NCBI GenBank assembly: GCA_012510305.1
Contig: JAAZIE010000299.1
Location: forward strand, 1-6,007
Direction: 5' to 3'
DNA length: 6,007 nucleotides
Origin: Bacillota bacterium
GTDB lineage: Bacteria > Bacillota > Dethiobacteria > DTU022
The translations under genes were made by a program, and so were the position numbers. This document shows positions 1 through 5,672 of the stretch, piece after piece; the stretch's first letter is position 1; the number at the start of each line of letters is the position of its first letter. The notes below the pieces were generated by a model, which was not told the DNA's origin, searched no databases, and saw only the letters and a program-made list of their open reading frames with translations.

Positions 1-1665
1 GCTGCCGGGCTCATCCAGCTTGCTCACAGCCTGAGGATCCGATTCCAGCAAATCGCCGTCCTCGAAGAGGCTGCCCGCTTCGGCGATGGCGGTGACAGAT
101 ACATAATAATTACCCACCCCCGCACCGCGCATGGCATTGCGGAAGTTGGCGCTCTGCACACCGGGCTCAACAGTTCGCGGATCACCGATAGCGCCTTCGC
201 CATCCTTGTAAAGCTGCACCTCGAAAGCAACAGCATCGGGCTCGTCAACCCAGGTGGCCACGCCCCTATCGGAAAGGGCCAGCTCTTTCACCTGGCCCAG
301 CGGGCCGGTCTTGGTGAAAACGGGCGAGTGGTCGGAATAGAAACCGTCGAGCAGAAGATAATCATCGCCCAACGGCTGTACACGGGCGGTGTAATGACCG
401 GCAACATCGCCGATAGCACCGGTAAAGTCATGACTGTCCACGTCGCCGAGCTGAACCGGGCCCCCCTCCTCTACTCCGCTTTTGTACAGCTGCACCTTGT
501 AGCCGGTGGCACCGGAAACGCTGCTCCAGCTCAGGACAGGAACATCGTCACTCTGCCAGGCCAATTCATCCGGTGTTTTGGGCCTGCTAACGGTGACGGC
601 GGGCTCCGAATGTGCCGACTCATCCGAGTTAAGATAGAGCCCTGTGCCCAGGGCACTAACGGTAACTGTGTAATCACCGGGGCCCTTCTGACGCATTGTG
701 CTCAGAAAATTATAAGAAAGCCCCGACTCGGTTACAGCTTCTGCCATAACGTCATCTTTGTAAAGTTGGACGGTGTAGTCCTCTGCATTTACCACCTTGC
801 TCCAGGAGGCTTCGCCCTGTACGCTCAGGCTTGGCGGTGACACCGCCAGTTTTTCCGCCACCCGCGCGGCAGAAGGCTCCGATGCAGCGCCGTCATCATA
901 GAAACTGCCTTCGGCAGCAAGGGCGGTCACCTTAACGGTGTAGCTGCCTTCACCGCCCTCTTCATCTTCACGAATCTCATCCAGGAAATTATAACTGCAT
1001 TCAGTTGTGGTTTCGGTTTTGAACCCTTCGCCGTTTTTAAGCAGTTCCACCTTGTACTTTGCAGCATGCTCCACCGCACCCCACTGAATTTTGCCGGGTT
1101 CATCCCATGTCGGTCTTTCCACCCGGCCCAGCGGGGCTCTCCGTTCTTTTGAATCCGAAGGATCAGAGACTGGCCCGTCCAGGTATATGACATCGTCACC
1201 CTTGGCCTGAACGGTGGCGGTATAGCTGCCCAGCTCCCCCGTATCGGTACTGAAGTCGTATCTCTGAAGACCCTGCTCAACAGTTTTGGTTACCACATCA
1301 TCTTCACCGCGGAAGAGGATAACCTCGTACTGCGCAGCATTTTCCACATCGGTCCAGGTAACGGCCCAGCCGTCCCAAACCGGCTTGCCCACCTTGGCCA
1401 GTACTTTTGTCTTCGTATTGGCAGCGGAAGGTTCTGATACCGCCCCGTCGGTCCAGGGGTCTTCTGCCAGAGCCTGGACCGTAACCGTGAAAACGCCGGG
1501 AGAAAGCGAGGCGATCTTTGAACCAAAGTTATAGGAGCTTATCCCCTGGTTCACTGTTTTGGTATCAACCACGGTGTCGCCTTTGAAGAGTTTCACTTCA
1601 TATCCTGAGGCATTTTCCACGTTGACCCACTTGATCAAATCGCCCTCCCAGGCGGGCTGCTCCAC
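1..1665 (-). repeat. Six tandem fibronectin type III-like protein repeats (about 90 aa each)
   Basis: The repeats start near residues 218, 309, 399, 492, 579 and 676, that is at about positions 1665, 1392, 1122, 843, 582 and 291 on the minus strand; the last is close to complete at the edge. Each opens with a P-x-W or similar start and a W-x-x-V strand (for example PAWEGDLIKWVNVENA and PVWDGWAVTWTDVENA). Each then has Y-x-V-x-L followed by a charged or gly turn, a central aromatic (SYNF, RYDF, SYNF, SYNF, SHDF, SANF), and G-x-Y/F-[TY]-[VA]-x-V before a loop containing D-G and S-[DE]-P-S. The repeats are clearly diverged from one another, pointing to old duplications rather than recent expansion. 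Spacing varies between 87 and 97 residues. Confidence 0.8.
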
Positions 1666-2316
1666 CTGCTCGAGCTCCCGGCTTTTGACGGTGATGGTGC
1701 CGGGAACCAGGATATAATTATCCGGGGGCGGTATTTCAATAATTTTTTCCTCTTCGTCCTCTGTAGCGGGCACCAAGCCTTTAAGCAAAACCCCGTCCGA
1801 GGGCTCCGGGGGCAGGGTGAGCGTTCCTGCACCGTTGAGTTTCAGCTTGATTTTCCACAGCCGGCCGTCGCGGTGATAACCGTAATCGGGGTCGTATTCC
1901 GGATCGTCAGGGTCAAGCGGTTTGCCGGCCCAAGTAAGGGATACCTTGTCACCACCATCTTTATTGTTCTTTTCACTGATAAACTGATCCGCATCAGAAA
2001 GCAAGTCACCAACAGAAATGTGACTGGATGAATACACATCGGCTATCGAGGAATCATACGGTATCTGCAATTGACCGCCGGCGATTCTGTCTATGCCCAT
2101 TGAAGCCAGGTTGTCCACGCCGGAGATATCCAGATACACCCACACATATTCTCCCTCGTAGCCCTCGGCATCACTGATCGTGAGGGTCACCTTGTCGCCG
2201 TCCCCCCCCGCAAACACCGTCAGCGCCAGCAGCGCCGCCCCCACCAGGGTGAGCACCAGCAGAACCGCCAGAATTTTGCGGATGCTGAAGAGACGACGCT
2301 TGATTTCTTGTGCCAT
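1..2316 (-). CDS. Large secreted/surface modular protein: cohesin-like region plus six FnIII-like repeats (partial, C-terminus off the edge)
   Basis: The frame is open without a stop from an ATG at 2316 to the window edge, giving 772 visible residues. TAGGAGGG lies 6 bases upstream of the ATG. Residues 1-36 form a signal peptide or anchor: basic KRRLFSIRK, a hydrophobic stretch from about 15 to 35, then a possible cleavage site at TVFA-GG. Residues about 41-190 resemble a cohesin-type beta sandwich (VTLTISDAEGYEGEYV, SGVDNLASMGI, LQIPYDSSIADV with the Y-D at 87-88, SVGDLL). An acidic, proline-bearing linker follows (about 190-210). From about 218 there are six repeats of roughly 90 residues, starting near 218, 309, 399, 492, 579 and 676. 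They share W-x-x-V-x-x-A-x-x-Y-x-V-x-L-[YFL]-[KR], S-Y-[ND]-F, G-x-Y-T-V-x-V-x-A and a late S-[ED]-P-S, a fibronectin type III-like pattern. Role inferred: cell-surface adhesion or scaffolding. I see no catalytic domain. Anchoring (SLH, LPXTG, dockerin) would lie in the unseen C-terminus. The gene and repeats are certain; the cohesin assignment is tentative. Confidence 0.88.
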   Translation of the reverse strand, partial: MAQEIKRRLFSIRKILAVLLVLTLVGAALLALTVFAGGDGDKVTLTISDAEGYEGEYVWVYLDISGVDNLASMGIDRIAGGQLQIPYDSSIADVYSSSHISVGDLLSDADQFISEKNNKDGGDKVSLTWAGKPLDPDDPEYDPDYGYHRDGRLWKIKLKLNGAGTLTLPPEPSDGVLLKGLVPATEDEEEKIIEIPPPDNYILVPGTITVKSRELEQVEQPAWEGDLIKWVNVENASGYEVKLFKGDTVVDTKTVNQGISSYNFGSKIASLSPGVFTVTVQALAEDPWTDGAVSEPSAANTKTKVLAKVGKPVWDGWAVTWTDVENAAQYEVILFRGEDDVVTKTVEQGLQRYDFSTDTGELGSYTATVQAKGDDVIYLDGPVSDPSDSKERRAPLGRVERPTWDEPGKIQWGAVEHAAKYKVELLKNGEGFKTETTTECSYNFLDEIREDEEGGEGSYTVKVTALAAEGSFYDDGAASEPSAARVAEKLAVSPPSLSVQGEASWSKVVNAEDYTVQLYKDDVMAEAVTESGLSYNFLSTMRQKGPGDYTVTVSALGTGLYLNSDESAHSEPAVTVSRPKTPDELAWQSDDVPVLSWSSVSGATGYKVQLYKSGVEEGGPVQLGDVDSHDFTGAIGDVAGHYTARVQPLGDDYLLLDGFYSDHSPVFTKTGPLGQVKELALSDRGVATWVDEPDAVAFEVQLYKDGEGAIGDPRTVEPGVQSANFRNAMRGAGVGNYYVSVTAIAEAGSLFEDGDLLESDPQAVSKLDEPGS
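1673..2196 (-). other. Cohesin-like domain and linker region of the surface protein
   Basis: This is approximately residues 41-215 of the modular protein. Its beginning follows the cohesin pattern of a beta strand, a G-x-x-G turn, alternating hydrophobics (YVWVYLDISGV), a region predicted as L-x-I-x-YD (residues 83-88), and then V-G-D-L-L. Cohesin domains bind dockerin modules in cellulosomes, and related domains occur in non-cellulosomal surface proteins of Bacillota and archaea. The middle carries an Asp/Pro/Tyr-rich insertion (LDPDDPEYDPDYGYHRDG) not typical of classical cohesins. The similarity is by eye and weak, so the region could instead be another carbohydrate-binding-like beta sandwich. 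Confidence 0.45.
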
Positions 2317-2322
2317 CTTAAA

Positions 2323-2330
2323 CCCTCCTA
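2323..2330 (-). promoter_or_regulatory. Ribosome binding site of the modular surface protein
   Basis: The minus strand reads TAGGAGGG, then six bases (TTTAAG), then the ATG at 2316. This is a near-perfect Bacillota Shine-Dalgarno at good spacing. It fixes the start of a gene that has no stop inside the window. Confidence 0.85.
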
Positions 2331-2430
2331 TAAAAATTTATTGAAATCGCTTCCGGAGCGGCAGGGCGCTGCTCATCCCCCTGCTTAAGAAAAACATATG
2401 ATCATTCAACCAAACTACCCGAAACATATT

Positions 2431-2459
2431 GGTATAAGCTATTAATTACACTCTTTAAA
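2431..2459 (-). promoter_or_regulatory. Weak candidate sigma-A promoter for the surface-protein gene
   Basis: On the minus strand, TTTAAA (2459-2454) is followed by a 17-base spacer and TATACC (2436-2431). Each hexamer matches consensus at four of six positions and the spacing is ideal. It would give a leader of about 110 bases containing a short GC-rich imperfect inverted repeat around 2356-2374 (GAGCGGC / GCTGCTC). The surrounding DNA is very AT-rich, so chance matches are likely. Confidence 0.3.
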
Positions 2460-2517
2460 ATGTATTTCGCCGGATTATTTTAATCTCCTGCATGCTTAGA
2501 GAATATTCTATATTTAA

Positions 2518-2656
2518 AAAAGATTACACCCCTCCACTGTCTTGAGAAGTATGGCCAGCCTGGTACAATTAATTGAAAACAGGTGATATGAACAAAGACG
2601 GCAAAATTGATGTGGGTGACGCTATCCTGATCCTGCGCCGCATAGTCGGCCTATGA
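2518..2656 (+). pseudogene. Dockerin type I remnant with an apparent one-base frameshift
   Basis: The frame at 2582-2653 reads GDMNKDGKIDVGDAILIL followed by RRIVGL and a TGA stop at 2654-2656. This is a complete dockerin type I repeat: Asp/Asn at the Ca-binding loop positions (D-x-N-x-D-G-x-I-D), then the amphipathic helix ending in I-V-G-L. Just upstream in a different frame (2536-2580) lies TVLRSMASLVQLIEN, which resembles the helix end and linker of a preceding dockerin repeat (compare ILVLRSIVGL in family members). Removing one A from the AAAA run at 2576-2579 would join the two as LVQLIE-TGDMNKDG. Further upstream the first repeat's loop is not recognisable and stops occur at 2515-2517. 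Known family role: dockerins bind cohesins or anchor modular proteins. The best reading is a decayed C-terminus of a dockerin protein; an alternative is a 22-codon small ORF starting at ATG 2588. Confidence 0.6.
2542..2569 (+). promoter_or_regulatory. Candidate extended -10 promoter before the dockerin fragment
   Basis: TTGAGA (2542-2547), a 16-base spacer and TACAAT (2564-2569), preceded by TG one base upstream (an extended -10), give a reasonable sigma-A match. Transcription would start near 2576, just before AGGTGAT-ATG at 2581-2590. The match overlaps the putative upstream dockerin repeat, so it may be fortuitous. Confidence 0.35.
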
Positions 2657-2702
2657 CTCAACAGGCAATATAAGCCAACAAAACGGTGACTCTGACTTAG
2701 AT

Positions 2703-2746
2703 GCGGGGGCTGCCCCGGGAATAGAAGGGGCAGCCCCCGCGTTTTA
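2703..2746. terminator. Rho-independent, probably bidirectional terminator
   Basis: A perfect 14-bp inverted repeat (GCGGGGGCTGCCCC at 2703-2716, GGGGCAGCCCCCGC at 2727-2740) encloses a 10-base loop. On the plus strand it is followed by GTTTTATT, a short T tract. On the minus strand it begins 13 bases after the TAA of the acyl-CoA ligase gene but is followed by ATCTAAGT, with no U run. It most likely ends the ligase transcript and any plus-strand transcript from the dockerin remnant. Confidence 0.85.
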
Positions 2747-2753
2747 TTGGAGA

Positions 2754-4460
2754 TTAATCATACTGACGGAGAATCTTCCGGGTGGTGGTCTTCTCAAACT
2801 CGGTTTCGCGGTAAAGCACCCGGCGGATGCGCTTGTATGAAACCAGCTGCTGGTTTACTTTCTCGACTTCTTCTTCCAGCAGCGCCCGGACAGCCCCTTT
2901 TTCGGGATCCGGCCCGAGGGCCTCTTTCAGCGTCTCCATATCCGGATAGATCTCCGCGGTAAGGACGACATCATCACGCTGGCTGTTGTCTGCGGAAACC
3001 AGCACTTCAGCCACGTAGGGCGATTGCGAGAGCAGCGATTCTATCTCCTCGGGGAAGATATTTTTGCCGTTCTTGGCCACGATCACATTTTTCTTCCGTC
3101 CGGTGATGATGCAGAACCCATCTTTGTCGATATAGCCCAGATCCCCGGTGCGGTAGAAACCGTCGTCATCGATCGCTTCAGCCGTCGCTTCCGGGTTATT
3201 GTAGTAACCGAGCATGACATTGGTACCGCGGCCGACAATCTCGCCAATACCGTCCTCGTCCTGATCAATTATCTTTATTTCCACGCCGGGCAAAGGCAGG
3301 CCGGCGGCGCGGTCGTTGAAATCAACATCCCGGTTCAGGGCGAGGATGGGTGCGCACTCGGTTAGCCCATACCCCTGGAGAGAGGCTATGCCCAGATCCT
3401 GCATGTCGCTCAGGACTTCGGGATCCGCGGCGGCGCCGCCGGAGATGAGCATGCGCAGGTTGCCGCCAAAATTCTCGTGCACCGGGGCAAATATTTTACG
3501 GCGAATATCGATCCCGAAGAACAGCAGGAATTTAGACAGCCCGCGGGCAAATTCAAATTTGCGGGCCGCCTGCGGGGTAGCCTTCGCCTTTTTCATGATG
3601 GCGCGGTGGAACAGCTCCAGCATGAGCGGCACCACCAGGATCATGGTGGGTTCGCTTTCCTTGATATTCTGGGTGATCTGGAGCAGCCCCTCGCAGACGG
3701 CGACCGTGCAACCGCGGTAAAGCGGGCAGAGAAAACCGCAGGTGCACTCGTAGGTGTGGTGCAGCGGCAAAACCGAGAGGAACCGGTCACCGGGGCCGAT
3801 GTAGAGCATGGAGCACATCCCCTCGAGGTTGGTGCAGACATTTTTTTGGGAAAGCATCACCGCCTTGGCCGCGGCCGTGGTGCCGCTGGTAAAGAGCAGG
3901 ATCGTCATCGCTTCCGGATCCACCGGGGCATCAAGAAAGGTGCGATCTCCGCCGGCGATTAGTTTGCGGCCCTCTTCCAGCAGGTCCCCCCAAAAAATAA
4001 CACCCTCGCGCCCTTCCGGGCGATCCATGCAAACAAGCGTCTTCACACCTGGAATGTCTCCCCTGATTTCGTCAACCAGCTCCTGTTTCGATGCAGAATA
4101 GATCAGCATGTCGGCTTCAGCCCGGTTGAGCATGCCGGCGATCTCCCCTCCCGGCAGCTCCTTGTCCAGCGGAACCACTATTCCGGTGCCGTTGGTGACG
4201 CTTAAGTAGGATACATACCACTCGTAACGAGTCTCGCCCAGGATGGCGATGCGGCTGCCGGCGCTGACATGCTGGAGCAGTGCGGTGCCGAAGGCATCAA
4301 CATCATCGGCAAATTCTTTCACGGTCACATCAACATAGGGCCCCCCGCGCTCTTGCTTGACCATAAACGCAGTGCGCTCTCCGTACAGGGATACGCTTTG
4401 CTGAAGCATATCCCTCAGATCGCGGATCTTTCTGACCTCGTAAAGCGGTATATCTTTCAT
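2754..4460 (-). CDS. AMP-forming long-chain acyl-CoA synthetase (fatty acid-CoA ligase)
   Basis: The 568-residue protein belongs to the ANL superfamily. These enzymes activate a carboxylic acid with ATP to an acyl-AMP and then transfer the acyl group to CoA, in the cytoplasm or at the membrane surface. Motifs in order: phosphate-binding loop TSGTTAAAKAVMLS (191-204), LPLHHTYE (231-238), GYGLTE (363-368), YRTGDLG (436-442) with the ribose-binding Asp440, the hinge region GRKKNVIVAKNGKNIFPEEI (454-473), and the C-terminal catalytic lysine in TTTRKILR (Lys562). The length suits a FadD-type enzyme without extra domains. The phosphate loop is unusual in having Ala instead of the common Gly and Pro. 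The exact chain length cannot be read from sequence; medium or long fatty acids are most likely. The start at 4460 is chosen because GGAGGT lies 5 bases upstream and a promoter lies between it and the alternative ATG at 4538. It is transcribed alone, divergently from the metal transporter. Confidence 0.93.
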   Translation of the reverse strand: MKDIPLYEVRKIRDLRDMLQQSVSLYGERTAFMVKQERGGPYVDVTVKEFADDVDAFGTALLQHVSAGSRIAILGETRYEWYVSYLSVTNGTGIVVPLDKELPGGEIAGMLNRAEADMLIYSASKQELVDEIRGDIPGVKTLVCMDRPEGREGVIFWGDLLEEGRKLIAGGDRTFLDAPVDPEAMTILLFTSGTTAAAKAVMLSQKNVCTNLEGMCSMLYIGPGDRFLSVLPLHHTYECTCGFLCPLYRGCTVAVCEGLLQITQNIKESEPTMILVVPLMLELFHRAIMKKAKATPQAARKFEFARGLSKFLLFFGIDIRRKIFAPVHENFGGNLRMLISGGAAADPEVLSDMQDLGIASLQGYGLTECAPILALNRDVDFNDRAAGLPLPGVEIKIIDQDEDGIGEIVGRGTNVMLGYYNNPEATAEAIDDDGFYRTGDLGYIDKDGFCIITGRKKNVIVAKNGKNIFPEEIESLLSQSPYVAEVLVSADNSQRDDVVLTAEIYPDMETLKEALGPDPEKGAVRALLEEEVEKVNQQLVSYKRIRRVLYRETEFEKTTTRKILRQYD

Positions 4461-4465
4461 AAAGC

Positions 4466-4471
4466 ACCTCC
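4466..4471 (-). promoter_or_regulatory. Ribosome binding site that decides the acyl-CoA ligase start
   Basis: The minus strand reads GGAGGT, five bases, then ATG at 4460 (MKDIPLYEV). The upstream in-frame ATG at 4538 has no comparable site and would add 26 residues unlike the family's N-terminus. Confidence 0.85.
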
Positions 4472-4509
4472 AGGATTTAGTAAAAAGGATAAATGGTATT
4501 ATTTGCTTT

Positions 4510-4538
4510 ACTATAACCGATCTGCGAAGGCCTTGCAA
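4510..4538 (-). promoter_or_regulatory. Sigma-A promoter of the acyl-CoA ligase gene
   Basis: On the minus strand TTGCAA (4538-4533), a 17-base spacer and TATAGT (4515-4510) match the housekeeping consensus at four and five of six positions. Transcription would begin near 4503, giving a leader of about 43 bases before the ATG at 4460. I see no obvious operator. Confidence 0.6.
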
Positions 4539-4615
4539 GAAAGAGAGGAAACGTGGATCGTATCAAGACTCCGTGGGTTTTGCCTTGACCTGATCGAGTG
4601 AACTAGAACGAATTA

Positions 4616-4634
4616 TTGACAAATTAACAGTCAA
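4616..4634 (+). promoter_or_regulatory. Candidate operator: inverted repeat over the -35 element
   Basis: TTGAC (4616-4620), nine bases, then GTCAA (4630-4634) form a short dyad that covers the -35 hexamer and half the spacer. A repressor bound there would block RNA polymerase. The sequence does not clearly match the classical Fur 7-1-7 or MntR boxes, and five-base arms can arise by chance. Confidence 0.35.
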
Positions 4635-4644
4635 AATGTATACT
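4616..4644 (+). promoter_or_regulatory. Strong sigma-A promoter of the metal transporter operon
   Basis: TTGACA (4616-4621), a 17-base spacer and TATACT (4639-4644) match the consensus at six and five of six positions. The start would fall near 4651, leaving a leader of about 80 bases before the ATG at 4731. Such a strong core promoter is usually kept in check by a repressor, which in this family of transporters is often Zur, Fur or MntR. Confidence 0.75.
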
Positions 4645-4730
4645 TATGCTACCCTAGACTTCTTTAGTGCAAAAAGACAGTTTCGAGATAAACATGTCCG
4701 GGTACAGTACACTCTTTTGGAGACCATGCC

Positions 4731-5672
4731 ATGCCAAAAAAATATTTGATTGTAATTTTGCTGCTAATACTGGGCGCGGCGGCCCCAATTACTGGCAGCT
4801 GCCGGCAGCCTTTTACTCACTCCCAAAAAACAAGCGAGATCACGGTCATCACCACTATTTTTCCACTGGCTGATATGATCGAGAGGATCGGAGGGGAAAA
4901 TATATCCGTCTCCTGTCTGCTTCCGCCCGGAGCCAGCCCCCATGACTTCGAGCCTGCCGTGGAGCAGGTGAAAACGGCTTCGCGATCGCTTCTTTTTGTA
5001 TCCATGGGTGGCGGACTCGACGATTGGGCGGATTCAACAGCCCAGGCTGGATCAAGGCATACCCGCGTACTCTCGCTCTATGAACAGACGTTGGAGCGCG
5101 GATGGCTGCCGGACGGAGAACCGTTCGCGGGGAATGCCGAAGCAAGTTTTAGTACTTTCAACCCACACCTCTGGCTTGACCCGCTTACGACAAGGGATTA
5201 CCTTTGTCCGGCCATTGCCGATGCGCTAATGAAAGAAGATCCAAACAATGCAGCCTGCTACCAGGCCAACTTGGCCGCCTACCAGGCGGAGCTAACCGCT
5301 CTAAACGACGAAATCGGTTCCTTACTGTCAAAGGTACCAAACAAAAAATTTATATCTGTTCACGGCGCTTGGCAATATTTCGCAACCCGCTACGGCCTTG
5401 ACGAAGCAGCGGTGATCTCTGAATTCCCCGGACAGGAACCGTCGGCGACATCGCTGACCAGCCTTATCAGTTTCTGTCGCGCTCAAGAGATCCGCGTTAT
5501 TGCAGCCGAGCCGCAATTTTCAGACAGGGTTGCCGGTATGATCGCCCGGGAAATCGGGGGAGAGGTAATTTTACTCGACCCCCTGGGTGGCGCCGGTCTT
5601 GACCAAAGGAACAGCTACTTGAATTTAATGCGCTACAATGCGGCGGTGTTAAAAGATGCTCTCTCAAAATAG
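4731..5672 (+). CDS. Metal (zinc/manganese) ABC transporter substrate-binding lipoprotein, ZnuA/MntA type
   Basis: The 313-residue protein belongs to the cluster A-I (cluster 9) solute-binding family that captures Zn2+ or Mn2+ outside the membrane and delivers it to an ABC permease. The N-terminus MPKKYLIVILLLILGAAA is a signal peptide ending in ITGSC, a somewhat weak lipobox that would make Cys24 the lipidated residue. The mature domain shows ITVITTIFPLADMIERIGG (37-55), GASPHDFEP with His71, NPHLWLDP with His146, ISVHGAWQYF with His211, and AEPQFSD then LLDPLG with Asp283. These are the four expected metal ligands. His at the third position (rather than Glu as in PsaA-type manganese proteins) favours zinc, but there is no His-rich loop. 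The ATG follows GGAG at 4719-4722 by 8 bases. It is the first gene of an operon and its end overlaps the ATPase gene, supporting an ABC import role. Confidence 0.93.
   Translation: MPKKYLIVILLLILGAAAPITGSCRQPFTHSQKTSEITVITTIFPLADMIERIGGENISVSCLLPPGASPHDFEPAVEQVKTASRSLLFVSMGGGLDDWADSTAQAGSRHTRVLSLYEQTLERGWLPDGEPFAGNAEASFSTFNPHLWLDPLTTRDYLCPAIADALMKEDPNNAACYQANLAAYQAELTALNDEIGSLLSKVPNKKFISVHGAWQYFATRYGLDEAAVISEFPGQEPSATSLTSLISFCRAQEIRVIAAEPQFSDRVAGMIAREIGGEVILLDPLGGAGLDQRNSYLNLMRYNAAVLKDALSK

Larger units (their letters stand above)
2317..2517. other. AT-rich intergenic leader region, no gene seen
   Basis: Between the surface-protein start and the dockerin remnant I see no coding frame of meaningful length on either strand. 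Base composition switches sharply to AT-rich between about 2380 and 2520. The stretch probably holds only the promoter and leader of the minus-strand gene and degraded DNA. Together with the remnant and the terminator it makes up the whole 437-base gap between the two minus-strand genes. Confidence 0.6.

Noticed and set aside
328..840. 170-codon plus-strand open frame
   Set aside because: It lies exactly antisense and in codon register to the surface-protein repeats, has no ribosome site and no recognisable protein features; a shadow of the GC-biased minus-strand gene.
3477..3962. 161-codon plus-strand open frame antisense to the ligase
   Set aside because: Overlaps a gene with all family motifs on the other strand; no ribosome site, low-complexity composition.
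4461..4538. N-terminal extension of the acyl-CoA ligase from ATG 4538
   Set aside because: The ligase promoter lies within it, no ribosome site precedes it, and the extra residues do not resemble the family.
4562..4588. Inverted repeat TCAAG / CTTGA in the divergent promoter region
   Set aside because: Arms of only five bases with a 17-base gap, not tied to a promoter element; likely chance.
4726..4749. ATG at 4726 just before the binding-protein start
   Set aside because: Gives only seven codons before a stop and sits too close to the GGAG; the ATG at 4731 leads into a proper signal peptide.
4667..4873. 68-codon plus-strand frame overlapping the start of the binding-protein gene
   Set aside because: Overlaps the signal-peptide region of a convincing gene in another frame and has no ribosome site or recognisable features.
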